Origin: an uncultured Ruminococcus sp. | GTDB lineage: Bacteria > Bacillota_A > Clostridia > Oscillospirales > Acutalibacteraceae | Length of the DNA: 36,326 nucleotides | NCBI GenBank assembly: GCA_902798605.1 | Contig: CADBXH010000024.1 | Coordinates: 1-36,326, forward strand | Direction: 5' to 3' | Shown here: positions 17,701 through 24,500 of the stretch, in pieces | How the letters are laid out: each line of letters opens with the position of its first letter | How positions within the stretch are numbered: the first letter of the stretch is position 1 | Position numbers and translations under genes: made by a program | The notes under the pieces: model-generated | The model's database searches: none | Told to the model about the DNA's origin: nothing | Seen by the model: only the letters and a program-made list of their open reading frames with translations

Positions 17701-18980
17701 ACAACGACAGCCCCGATAACCCCAGACCTAAGCTCACACCTATCGCAGAGGGCGCTTCCTTTGCCGGATGGTACTACATCCGCAACCGCGTTCCCGTTCG
17801 TTATGAGCCCGAGAATGTGCCTGTTACCGCGCTCAACGAGGAATCGGTAGGCGATAACGCCAAGCTGAGGCTCTTTGCCGAATGGGTAACAAAGGACGTT
17901 GCCAAGTACAAGGTAAGCTATGTCAAGGACAGCGACGGTACCGAGATTGCCGCGCCCACCACAGGCAGAGCCTATGTATGGAAGACAAAGACCTTTAACG
18001 CTAAGTCGGGCGATGAGCTTTACGATGAATACAAATGGACGCAAGAGGGTGAGGTTGAAGGTACAAACTGGTGGCCTACAACCAACTCATCGTCTATGGT
18101 TATCAAGGCAAACAATTCAGATGATGAATTCGCGCCTAATAACCTTGAATTCAGATATATTCAAAAAGACAAGGTATATTATAAGGTTCAGTATCTCGAC
18201 GCCGCTACCCGAAAACCGCTGAATGTTGAGGGCGGGGATGTTATTAAGGACAGTACCCACGCGTCTGTTTCAGAGGACGCGAGGATCATCCCGGGATATA
18301 TCGCGAGAACCGCGACACAGTCGATAGTCCTCACCGCTTCGAGCGAGTCAGACCCCGAGGCTCAGCAGGCGGAAGAGCTTGAGTATAATGTAATAACCTT
18401 CCTTTATGATGAAAATGAAAACGAATATATGTATGAGGTCGAGTACCTTACTCAGGATCTCGGAGCAAACACCTATTCTCTCTATACATCCGAAACGCTG
18501 ACGGTACAAAAGACAGGCGACGGCGCTGTGAACTTAGCGGTAGCCGACCTGTACGATAATGAGATACCTCAGCATATCATTGACGCAGGCTTTACGCGCG
18601 TAACGGGCGGCACCAAATACACCGTTACCAATGCGGAAGGCGTAAGGGATCCAACGCTTAATCCCGTGGCGGACGACGGGACCGTGGAGATCACGGGTAC
18701 GGATAAAAAGACGATAATGATTTACTTTAGCCGTAATTCTTACCGCTATCAGTATCAATACGTCGACCAAACCGCCGAGAAAGCGTATCTGAATAATCTT
18801 GAAAATGATCCCGAAAACACCGCGGGCTTGTGGAACGGTGTCCTTGCGACATTTGATGATCCGAGCTTTACCGGACAGGTTCAAGAAGTAATCACAATCA
18901 ATCCGGACAGGGATTATACTCCTACCGATCCCGCGCTTCCTACTGATGATGCCTACACCCGCGTCACTGACGAAAACTGA
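14724..18980 (+). CDS. Giant secreted repeat protein, N-terminal 1418 residues (frame ends early)
   Basis: The N-terminus is a clear Sec signal peptide: basic RIISRKTG, a hydrophobic core and a likely cut after ANA (residue 37). The mature part is rich in Tyr, Asp and Asn. Listeria-Bacteroides (InlB B / Flg_new) repeats occur near residues 200-315 (ending in YKAIW), 850-935 (FDGWYNDTRYENPF to LFAKWSP) and 1012-1054 (FAGWYYI to LFAEW). MucBP-like strands follow at about 1061 (YKVSYVKDSDGTEI), 1152 (YYKVQYLDAATRKPL), 1235 and 1340. Such proteins are surface-exposed or secreted adhesin-type molecules in gut Firmicutes. The frame stops at TGA 18978 after RVTDEN, while the same kind of sequence continues at once in the next frame, so this is the front part of a gene of about 2120 codons. 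Confidence 0.8.
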   Translation: MKLKFKRIISRKTGVRIASVLLAVVLMCDLFTIVANAISYYTVRINYCYADGTPAHDPYIATYNTGEALNYDVTNPNVSGFEPMALSDPNNDPAELPTGGVSAETTHIESNSLNGDITYTVYYIAGLTHYAARYYLQNIYDDLYTLDRDRTDANQNRLGKTGATPDDLESEKIPGFTSLFHEPDAIAADGSTVFRVYYDRNYYSINFDLGEGGYGVEPVYAKYQTVYRVDNPTRMGYTFRGWARTSADSSKGEEGVDWSYIKPDAVPEIDENGHPHYAAEDCYADETEARQHLVQFQDRNDLTVPYYNSNYKAIWDPGTSSLSVIYWFENADNDGYTPLLAKDIYKVKQGNSMVDVVAGTTVTRNTVVRNYAEKAKQEGVYNSSTGCKNNINITDFFSFNLNYADPDNANNEDPDPDAPGYDPDAFVYKYDTSGVPIDFNDISKGTSEELAGCGDFFEMNTAENTSDPRYVTDTSVTVRGDGTTHFNVFFKRKTFTLKFYYARQGYTNGELDPNKISLTNSTKQFNYQANDAKYLSLNNKNVLEAVAEGSWSPNCAESMPTVKDEYKQRVTEGYDDFTDNRNGYYRYYYYQVQAKYNEPLKDKWLIDALNSVHRKNADAKEMCIPGSIAADYYNKYYQDRASSPNFTVKGIYEKLGKGIMYIDSARNTMKQNNIDYTKLHFLISWTNSDYTNGWNSSIENVLHFRYENYTELLPREIEILENNGEQALLAEGNYTSVRTFTTKVKVNGNWIPKTKWYGLSTDHIYETIDSGDAYKRSYTEAKRNGNVYINQTPTSMTGFEIEYYRTPKGYITLDTDNTEIDWSQDTQNYRRAIIKFFYRRLSYTLKYRNGNRKDESHTRTVMYGAPINSVYQVSENGHNAGDYRYYWPDPEYFDENRRGFYTFDGWYNDTRYENPFDLDTQTMPADDYTLFAKWSPKNIDVIFYDDYDDFYIDRKGEHPEKRVVLGQDEEENNITDISVDYGSYVPLNNIPVNNDSPDNPRPKLTPIAEGASFAGWYYIRNRVPVRYEPENVPVTALNEESVGDNAKLRLFAEWVTKDVAKYKVSYVKDSDGTEIAAPTTGRAYVWKTKTFNAKSGDELYDEYKWTQEGEVEGTNWWPTTNSSSMVIKANNSDDEFAPNNLEFRYIQKDKVYYKVQYLDAATRKPLNVEGGDVIKDSTHASVSEDARIIPGYIARTATQSIVLTASSESDPEAQQAEELEYNVITFLYDENENEYMYEVEYLTQDLGANTYSLYTSETLTVQKTGDGAVNLAVADLYDNEIPQHIIDAGFTRVTGGTKYTVTNAEGVRDPTLNPVADDGTVEITGTDKKTIMIYFSRNSYRYQYQYVDQTAEKAYLNNLENDPENTAGLWNGVLATFDDPSFTGQVQEVITINPDRDYTPTDPALPTDDAYTRVTDEN

Positions 18981-21087
18981 GCGCGAGCTGAATTATCAGA
19001 TGGTATGCGTCAACAACAATCCCGATACCGACTATTATCAGGACGGTACGCCGAAATTCGGAAGACTTAACGTTACGATGCAGACGGTACAGGATTATAA
19101 CGGTATCCAAAACAACACGTTCTTTGATACCAACAATGAAGTCATAGACGATACCGATCCCAGCCATCCGGTATATCTGCATCTGCACAAATACACCTTC
19201 CTCGGCTGGTACACAACGCCTACATACGACGAGGCACATCCCGAGGCAAACCGTATTACAACAAACGCGACGCTGAGCAAGGAAGATTTGCCGACCGGCA
19301 CCGAGCTGCCTGATAACAGAACCAAGTATTATGCGCTTGTCAAGCAGGATATGGTCAAGATGGACGTTATGTTCTACTATACCGATGACTATACCGTAGA
19401 CGAGTTCAAGAATACAGCAGACAGTATACTGTCTCCCATAATTCAGCGGGCGGTCAATAATGAAGACAACGCGCAGGCGTCCGATGCTCAAAAGGTTCAT
19501 CCTACAGGCGAGCGTGTAGGTAAAAATGTTACATTTACCGCGCCCAACGGTTATCAAAACCATACCGAGATCGCTTGGCACCGCAACGACGGTTATTCAC
19601 TGAGTATGACCGATACCGACAACCGTGTTTATAAATATCAGTTTGCCGAGTGGTGGGAGATCGACAAGAGAAACAACAACGCGTTGATCAGACACGATAA
19701 CTGGAACAGTGCCGACGGCTGGGATCCCGATCAGCTTTCGCAGCAGGTAGCAAGAAACAGAAATCAGTATTTGATCGCTGTTTACGCGCGGCGTGATGTT
19801 AATTCAATGCCTTACACCGTAAACTATAATTACACTGACCGTCAGGGTGTTGATCGCACCTATGTAGCAAAGGGAACGCTCACCGGCGACGAGCTTAAAG
19901 AGGGCACATCGACCTGTAAGATAACGAACGACGGCGATTACCGCCTGACAGATGAGTTCGTTATCGCTAAATCTCCCTTCGAGAGCAACTACGGACAGAC
20001 CCTGCGCTGGAGCGATAAAAATGTTGAAAAGACGTCCGAAAAGGGCAATGGCACAACAACGCAGGATCGTATGGTCACAAACGTTACCGCCGTGCAGTCG
20101 AAAAAGACGGTTTTCGCTCATTACCGCCTTACCCCGAACGGTACATATGATACAGACAGCAATCCCGTTATCCGTACCTTCTACGGTGCTAACCGTGAAT
20201 TGGATCCTCAGATGAATGTATTGCTTGCGCCGGAAACTTATGACGGCAAGGCGTTCAGTTACTGGGCTGTCCGCAAATCCAATTCCGACAGCGCTCCGAT
20301 CGTAGCCAAGAGCTATAACAGGCACTTTGACCTCTGTATGATGGACAGCTACTTTTTAACTCCCGTTTATGAGGGCGCGGCAGTGGATCCGGGCGCTAAC
20401 TCAGATCCCGGCGATACGGGCGACCCGGCTGATCCGCCCGCGGAAACCCAGCAGGAAGCCGACCCGACCATAACGCTGACTCATCTTGATTACACCCGTA
20501 ACCGCTGGACAGACGATGAGGGCGAAGTCGCCGCAAGCGGCGCGACCGACCTGTTATATACCGATTTTGAGATTGCCTTTGAGGATAACAAAAATCAAAT
20601 CTACAACACAGACGGCATCTATCAGGCAGGCGTAGTATTTGAGCGAATCGGAAAGATGGGCGCGAATACCGAGTTTGATCCCGATCTCGATTACGGATAT
20701 CTTTCCGATGCCGAACCGCTTAAAGCCGCGATTTTGAACGGTGATTCAAGCTACACGACTACTAACAAAGTCGGATCATCCGCGACAAAGAACCGCAAGA
20801 TCCAGCTCAGCCCGATCAATACCCAAAATATGACCAACCGCAACCGCATAGAGTTCGCTCAGTATTACAAAAACGCGTACACTCTCGCGGCTGACGGCGA
20901 AACAAAGAACTATAGCAATTCACAATACTTGCTCAAAGCGACAGCTTATCTAATCAAAGACGGCAAGGTTTATTTGAGTAATTCGGTATATGTTTGCCTT
21001 AAGGACATAGCCGCAAAGGATAATGCTACAGGCATCAACAATATCTGGGATACAACTCCCGCACCGACAACACCTGCCGGCGATTAA
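18946..21087 (+). CDS. Giant secreted repeat protein, C-terminal part after a frameshift
   Basis: The meaningful sequence begins near 18976 (TERELNYQMVCVNNNPDTDY) and runs about 700 residues to TAA 21085-21087. It has no signal peptide or ribosome binding site of its own, and its composition and repeats continue the upstream protein (for example YTFLGWYTTPTYDE near 19195, and a MPYTVNYNYTDRQG strand near 19807). A Pro/Asp/Gly linker near residue 490 (DPGANSDPGDTGDPADPP) separates a terminal module. The C-terminus (NIWDTTPAPTTPAGD) has no LPxTG anchor, dockerin or membrane helix, so attachment is unexplained. The start given is only the first ATG of the open frame; in an intact allele it would be internal. 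Confidence 0.65.
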   Translation: MMPTPASLTKTERELNYQMVCVNNNPDTDYYQDGTPKFGRLNVTMQTVQDYNGIQNNTFFDTNNEVIDDTDPSHPVYLHLHKYTFLGWYTTPTYDEAHPEANRITTNATLSKEDLPTGTELPDNRTKYYALVKQDMVKMDVMFYYTDDYTVDEFKNTADSILSPIIQRAVNNEDNAQASDAQKVHPTGERVGKNVTFTAPNGYQNHTEIAWHRNDGYSLSMTDTDNRVYKYQFAEWWEIDKRNNNALIRHDNWNSADGWDPDQLSQQVARNRNQYLIAVYARRDVNSMPYTVNYNYTDRQGVDRTYVAKGTLTGDELKEGTSTCKITNDGDYRLTDEFVIAKSPFESNYGQTLRWSDKNVEKTSEKGNGTTTQDRMVTNVTAVQSKKTVFAHYRLTPNGTYDTDSNPVIRTFYGANRELDPQMNVLLAPETYDGKAFSYWAVRKSNSDSAPIVAKSYNRHFDLCMMDSYFLTPVYEGAAVDPGANSDPGDTGDPADPPAETQQEADPTITLTHLDYTRNRWTDDEGEVAASGATDLLYTDFEIAFEDNKNQIYNTDGIYQAGVVFERIGKMGANTEFDPDLDYGYLSDAEPLKAAILNGDSSYTTTNKVGSSATKNRKIQLSPINTQNMTNRNRIEFAQYYKNAYTLAADGETKNYSNSQYLLKATAYLIKDGKVYLSNSVYVCLKDIAAKDNATGINNIWDTTPAPTTPAGD

Positions 21088-21127
21088 ATCAAAGCACTAC
21101 CCATGCATAAGGAAAGCGAGGGGTTAT

Positions 21128-21280
21128 TTGAAGAAAAAAGAATATATTAGCCCAGAGTTTTTCGAGATACATTTTAAACTTCAGGACGTTATTTGCACCA
21201 GCATAGAGGATTTGAGTTCTCAGACCAACAGTGGCAGTGATTGGGACGATGATGGTGATGATGAGATTATTGGTGATTAA
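21128..21280 (+). CDS. 50-residue peptide with acidic Asp-rich tail
   Basis: It starts at TTG 21128 behind GAGGGG and reads MKKKEYISPEFFEIHFKLQD, then VICTSIEDLSSQTN and a tail in which nearly every residue is Asp, Glu, Gly or Trp (SDWDDDGDDEIIGD). The K-K-x-Y-x-x-P-E opening, a hydrophobic middle containing D-V-I, a Ser-rich turn and an acidic end resemble small unassigned peptides of gut Clostridia and Bacteroidetes, sometimes suspected to be leader or precursor peptides. There is one Cys. It lies 40 nt after the giant protein and its stop is 1 nt before the ATG of the LRR-dockerin gene, so translational coupling is likely. Start codon choice is uncertain. Confidence 0.6.
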   Translation: MKKKEYISPEFFEIHFKLQDVICTSIEDLSSQTNSGSDWDDDGDDEIIGD

Positions 21281-21281
21281 G

Positions 21282-22208
21282 ATGAAGTATTTTAAAATTT
21301 CTCTCTGTATTCTCCTTTCCGCGCTTCTGATTTTCGGCTGTGCGGCGGTCGTCCACGCGTCGGACAGCTATCTGGCGCTGTACGGCTTCTCGTTCACTAT
21401 CAACGATAACAGCGAGGCAACTATCCACGAATACGACGACAGATCGCCCGAGGTGAATATACCGAACACTCTCCTCGGCGCAAGGGTCGTTTGTATTGAC
21501 GACTACGCGTTTTTCGGCGATACAAGTATGACATCGCTGAATTTAAGCGGAGCGTCCTATCTTAAAACGATCGGGGTCAACGCCTTTTACGGCTGCTCAT
21601 CGATCAAGGAAGTCACCATTCCGTCCTCAGTCGAAATGTCCTACGGTTCGTTTAATAACTGCGGCGGACTCGAGACCCTCGTAATTGAGGACGGCATAAC
21701 GGCTATCCCCGCGCAATGCTTCTACAACTGCGGATCGCTAAAAAAAATCAGCCTCCCGTCCTCTGTAACAGAGATAGGGGAGCTGGCGTTCGGTAATTGC
21801 CGTTCGCTTACAAGGCTCTTGATTCCGAACACCGTCCAAAGCATCAGTACAAATGCTTTCAGCGGCTGTGATGATTTGGTTATCTACTGCACAAAGGAAA
21901 GCTACGCGCTTAACTACGCGCAGGCTAACAACATCAGATATGTAATAATCGATTCCGATTATTACCTCGGTGACGCCAACTGCGACCGGATCGTGTCGAT
22001 CGGCGACGTAACGGCTGTACAAAGAGAACTCGCGGATATCCCCGAGCCTATGTTCAACGAAAAGGCGGCGAATGTTGATGGCGGAGAGTTAGATGTCTCC
22101 GACGCCTACAAAATCCAGCGCTATGTCGCGGGATTTGACGATCAGCTTGGTATCGGTGATTTGATAAAGCCGAACCACGAAGAATACGAAACGGATTTAA
22201 TTCCATAA
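21282..22208 (+). CDS. Secreted BspA-like leucine-rich-repeat protein with dockerin
   Basis: 308 residues from ATG 21282 (an in-frame upstream ATG at 21231 lies inside the peptide gene and would spoil the signal peptide). MKYFKISLCILLSALLIFGC is a signal sequence, cut near VHAS. About five LRR_5 repeats follow (pattern AFxGCxSLKxVxIPxSVxxI, e.g. NAFYGCSSIKEVTIPSSV). From about residue 228 is a type I dockerin: first calcium loop DANCDRIVSIGD with helix VTAVQREL, second loop ANVDGGELDVSD with helix AYKIQRYVAG. Dockerins bind cohesins on scaffoldins, so this protein is expected on a cellulosome-like complex or cohesin-bearing surface. The second loop is one residue shorter than usual. A terminator follows. 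Confidence 0.85.
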   Translation: MKYFKISLCILLSALLIFGCAAVVHASDSYLALYGFSFTINDNSEATIHEYDDRSPEVNIPNTLLGARVVCIDDYAFFGDTSMTSLNLSGASYLKTIGVNAFYGCSSIKEVTIPSSVEMSYGSFNNCGGLETLVIEDGITAIPAQCFYNCGSLKKISLPSSVTEIGELAFGNCRSLTRLLIPNTVQSISTNAFSGCDDLVIYCTKESYALNYAQANNIRYVIIDSDYYLGDANCDRIVSIGDVTAVQRELADIPEPMFNEKAANVDGGELDVSDAYKIQRYVAGFDDQLGIGDLIKPNHEEYETDLIP

Positions 22209-22221
22209 AAGAATAAAAATC

Positions 22222-22252
22222 ACAGCCCGCAGCGCTAACCGCCACGGGCTGT
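22222..22252 (+). terminator. Hairpin, copy 1 of a repeated element; terminator of the LRR-dockerin gene
   Basis: ACAGCCCG (22222-22229) pairs with CGGGCTGT (22245-22252) around a 15-nt loop containing AGCGCTAACCGCC. An almost identical copy lies at 22887-22916. The T tract after it is weak (TTGTTG). Confidence 0.65.
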
Positions 22253-22255
22253 TTG

Positions 22256-22284
22256 TTGACATTTAGATAATATTATGATAAAAT
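22256..22284 (+). promoter_or_regulatory. Promoter of the toxin-antitoxin pair
   Basis: TTGACA (22256-22261), 17-bp spacer, TAAAAT (22279-22284), beginning 4 nt after the hairpin. Confidence 0.65.
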
Positions 22285-22293
22285 TATGATAAA
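22272..22293. repeat. Two 11-bp direct repeats over the -10 box, possible antitoxin operator
   Basis: ATTATGATAAA occurs twice in tandem (22272-22282 and 22283-22293) and covers the -10 element. Phd/YefM antitoxins repress their own promoters through repeated sites, so this is a reasonable operator candidate. The assignment is inference. Confidence 0.4.
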
Positions 22294-22314
22294 ATAAATG
22301 CGAGGTGGATTACT

Positions 22315-22572
22315 ATGCTGAACATCAGACCCGTATCGGATTTAAGAAACAAATATCCCGAGATAGAAAAGCTTGTTATGGGCGGGGAAGAGGTATACCT
22401 GACCAAGAACGGTTACGGCTCAATGGTGGTGATGAGTATTGAGCAGTATTCAAAGCTGAAAGACGCACTTGAACTGAAGCTCGATGAAGCTGACTATCAG
22501 GCGGAGAATACTACAGAGCGGTTAAACCACGAAGATGTTTTCAAAAAACTGAGGAGCCGCGTCAATGGATAA
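22315..22572 (+). CDS. Phd/YefM-family antitoxin
   Basis: 85 residues: MLNIRPVSDLRNKYPEIEKL, then VYLTKNGYGSMVVMSIEQY, which is the Phd/YefM DNA-binding domain (strand, helix, then a KNG turn and VVMS strand). The C-terminal 35 residues are charged and probably unfolded until they wrap the toxin. GAGGTGG precedes the ATG. Its end overlaps the toxin gene by 8 nt, the usual coupled arrangement. It likely represses the operon, alone and together with the toxin. Confidence 0.9.
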   Translation: MLNIRPVSDLRNKYPEIEKLVMGGEEVYLTKNGYGSMVVMSIEQYSKLKDALELKLDEADYQAENTTERLNHEDVFKKLRSRVNG

Positions 22573-22882
22573 CGTCAAATATAAGCTAAGGTATTTGCCG
22601 CTTTTTTATGATGATATGGCTGAAGCAGTCGATTATATTTCAAACGAGTTACAAAACCAAACTGCCGCTCTAGAGCTTATCGATCAAACGGAGCAAGCTA
22701 TACTCAAAAGATTAGACAATCTGCTGAGCTTTCAGCCGGTTTACTCAGCTAAGAAGCGTAAAAACCCGTACTACAGAATCAGCATCAATAATTTCTCTGT
22801 GTTTTATGTTGTTATTGATGATGTAATGGAAGTAAGAAGGTTTTTATACAGCAAAAGAGATATAGATTCAATTCTTGATTAA
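22565..22882 (+). CDS. ParE/RelE-superfamily toxin
   Basis: 105 residues. It opens YKLRYLPLFYDDMAEAVDYI, followed by helices (NQTAALELIDQTEQAI), a KKRKNPYYRISINNFSVFYVV core and VRRFLYSKRDIDSIL at the end. These are the helix-hairpin-strand elements of the ParE/RelE fold, closest in feel to ParE-like proteins (FYDDMAEAVDYI). Whether it blocks gyrase or cuts mRNA cannot be read from sequence. Paired with the overlapping Phd antitoxin. The pair is bracketed by the two hairpin copies. Confidence 0.88.
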   Translation: MDNVKYKLRYLPLFYDDMAEAVDYISNELQNQTAALELIDQTEQAILKRLDNLLSFQPVYSAKKRKNPYYRISINNFSVFYVVIDDVMEVRRFLYSKRDIDSILD

Positions 22883-22886
22883 AACA

Positions 22887-22916
22887 ACAGCCCGCAGCGC
22901 TAACCGCCGCGGGCTG
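22887..22916. repeat. Hairpin, copy 2 of the repeated element after the toxin
   Basis: CAGCCCGC pairs with GCGGGCTG around AGCGCTAACCGCC. It matches copy 1 at 22222 except for one A-to-G change, which lengthens the stem. It may also terminate the toxin transcript, although the 3' flank is not T-rich. Confidence 0.7.
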
Positions 22917-22962
22917 AAATATTTTATAGATGAAATTTGGTTGAGTTAGTTGATATATCAAA

Positions 22963-23022
22963 TTAATTACGCACTATCACCGCCACGCTCTCAATATGAG
23001 TCGAGGCAACGGAAATGATGTC
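22963..23022 (-). pseudogene. Relic resembling the last codons of an rlmD gene
   Basis: On the minus strand the frame reads DIISVASTHIESVAVIVRN and then TAA (22963-22965). The rlmD gene 1.5 kb away ends MFPRTAHIESVVMMTMD, and the two share a 14-nt exact match over the HIESV codons (ACGCTCTCAATATG on the plus strand, 22985-22998). The frame is closed by a stop a few codons upstream, so this is only a fragment. It is either a displaced native rlmD terminus or a chance match; see findings. Confidence 0.4.
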
Positions 23023-23026
23023 ACCT

Positions 23027-23119
23027 GCCCCTTATATGACCGAGAAGTAATATCTACCCCATTTGTGTGACCGAGAAAATATATCTACTCATTTTTGCGT
23101 ACTCGGAGTAATATCCACC
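23027..23119. repeat. Three tandem imperfect 31-bp repeats
   Basis: Units at 23027-23057, 23058-23088 and 23089-23119, each 31 bp with no gap. The shared core on the minus strand is GTAGATAT(T)A then TTCTCGGTCA. Multiple short repeats of this kind are typical of the ends of IS21-family elements, where the transposase binds them, so this may be an IS end left behind. No transposase gene is present. The 343-nt gene-free stretch 22883-23225 holds hairpin copy 2, the rlmD-like relic, these repeats and a terminator. Confidence 0.55.
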
Positions 23120-23166
23120 GGTACTATGTCATTATTATAGCAATTCGAAAAACATTTGTCTATAAA

Positions 23167-23195
23167 AAACAGGCGATCTGATTGACCGCCTGTTT
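23167..23195 (-). terminator. Terminator of the PD-(D/E)XK gene
   Basis: AAACAGGCG (23167-23175) pairs with CGCCTGTTT (23187-23195), 11-nt loop. On the minus strand the stem is followed by TTTTTT-rich sequence. Confidence 0.75.
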
Positions 23196-23225
23196 CCAAT
23201 AAGCAACATTATTCCTGCATAGTTA

Positions 23226-24425
23226 TTACTGCAATTGACTAATTTTTCTTAATAACCTTGATCGCATTGTGTCAAACTGTAACTCTGGTAATGTTAGCGT
23301 GTGTCTTTTTAAACCTCGAATAAAATCAGGAAAGGCTCTATCGACAATATACACCGATGATTCCTTAATAAAGAAATTATAAATGTCACTATACTTAATA
23401 ATTCTGTAGATTTTTTCTAATCCAAACGGTGTCAAATCAAGTTTTGAATAGTCTGGTGCAAAAATATAAAAATGTGTGCTCTTTCCACTCTTTTGGGATT
23501 CATTTTTGGCATATTCATAATAACTATTAAGTTGCGAATAATCTTTTCTGGCTATACCGTTGATTCCAGATTTAATCTTATTCTCAATAACGATGATGTC
23601 TTTATCGCTTTCAATCCAAATATCAATACGGTCTTGCTTGTTGGCAACCTTTTTTTCTCGAACCAAATCAAAAGAAATACTCATATTTGATATATTGAAA
23701 AGTTTTGGTTCTGCAGCAAATCTTTGAAAGGCAAGATGACTGTATTCAAAGAAATAACCTATCAGATTAGAAAAGACATTTTCGTCATCCTCTTTTCTGA
23801 TAATCTCTAAAAACGAAGGTGCCTCGTTATGTACAGCGCCTTCTGGGATCAATTCTTTCGTATTATTATCGGCTTCCCATAACTCACTATTTTCTATGAG
23901 TTCCTTTAGCTGAAAATATGCGGTTTCATCATTCTCACAAGAGTAGTAAGACCTAACTCCTTGTGGAACGATAACCTTTTTCTTAGATTGCAGAAAGATC
24001 ATATAATCATCAGTTGAAAAATTATTATCAATTGAAAGGATAATTCTTTTTAACGGGAGCTGAACACTCTTGGCCCGAAAAGTGACATGGCGTGAAAAAG
24101 TGTCCTTTTCGCCACGGTAGGTATTGCTACTAAAAATCTGATCAAGTGAAACCCCTGCATATCTGATTCGATTCATTTCTTCATTTGTAATTTGATATAT
24201 GTTTTTAGCAAGTCCAACAACTTCAACAGTAGTGTGTTTTGAGATATGACGAACAAATAAGATGTATTCGATATCGTGGTTTTTTACTGGACCAGATGGA
24301 GTAATAAAAAGATTATTATTTCCGTCATCATCTTTAAATAGATTGATAACTTCATGCCCAATGTTATATCCTTCTTCCAAGTAACTACCTGAAAAAAGCT
24401 GATTGATTAGTATTTCTTTTGCCAT
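23226..24425 (-). CDS. Orphan PD-(D/E)XK nuclease with N-terminal putative sensor domain
   Basis: 399 residues from ATG 24425, chosen because AGAGGTG lies just upstream; an in-frame upstream ATG at 24470 has none. The C-terminal half looks like PDDEXK_4: ENVFSNLIGYFFEYS near residue 216, then RIDIWI with Asp268 and VIENKIKSG with Glu281-x-Lys283, the catalytic core, and YSQLNSYYEYA after it. The N-terminal 180 residues (GYNIGHEVINLFKDDDGNNN, later EYILFVRHISKHTTVEVVGLAK) resemble no enzyme I can name and could sense a ligand or bind DNA. No methyltransferase is adjacent. The gene is visibly AT-richer than its neighbours and lies between IS-like repeats and the 3' end of rlmD. A defence role is plausible but inferred. 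Confidence 0.7.
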   Translation of the reverse strand: MAKEILINQLFSGSYLEEGYNIGHEVINLFKDDDGNNNLFITPSGPVKNHDIEYILFVRHISKHTTVEVVGLAKNIYQITNEEMNRIRYAGVSLDQIFSSNTYRGEKDTFSRHVTFRAKSVQLPLKRIILSIDNNFSTDDYMIFLQSKKKVIVPQGVRSYYSCENDETAYFQLKELIENSELWEADNNTKELIPEGAVHNEAPSFLEIIRKEDDENVFSNLIGYFFEYSHLAFQRFAAEPKLFNISNMSISFDLVREKKVANKQDRIDIWIESDKDIIVIENKIKSGINGIARKDYSQLNSYYEYAKNESQKSGKSTHFYIFAPDYSKLDLTPFGLEKIYRIIKYSDIYNFFIKESSVYIVDRAFPDFIRGLKRHTLTLPELQFDTMRSRLLRKISQLQ

Positions 24426-24500
24426 TGTACACCTCTTAGTAATAATGATATGATGAAAAAATAATGCCAAATCAATTTAAATGTGATAGTATTTGTTGCA

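Noticed and set aside
22222..22916. The two hairpin copies as the start of a CRISPR array
   Set aside because: Only two copies, 635 bp apart, enclosing genes; no regular spacers and no cas genes.
23027..23119. The 31-bp repeats as a short CRISPR array
   Set aside because: The repeats are directly adjacent, diverged along their whole length and have no spacers between them.
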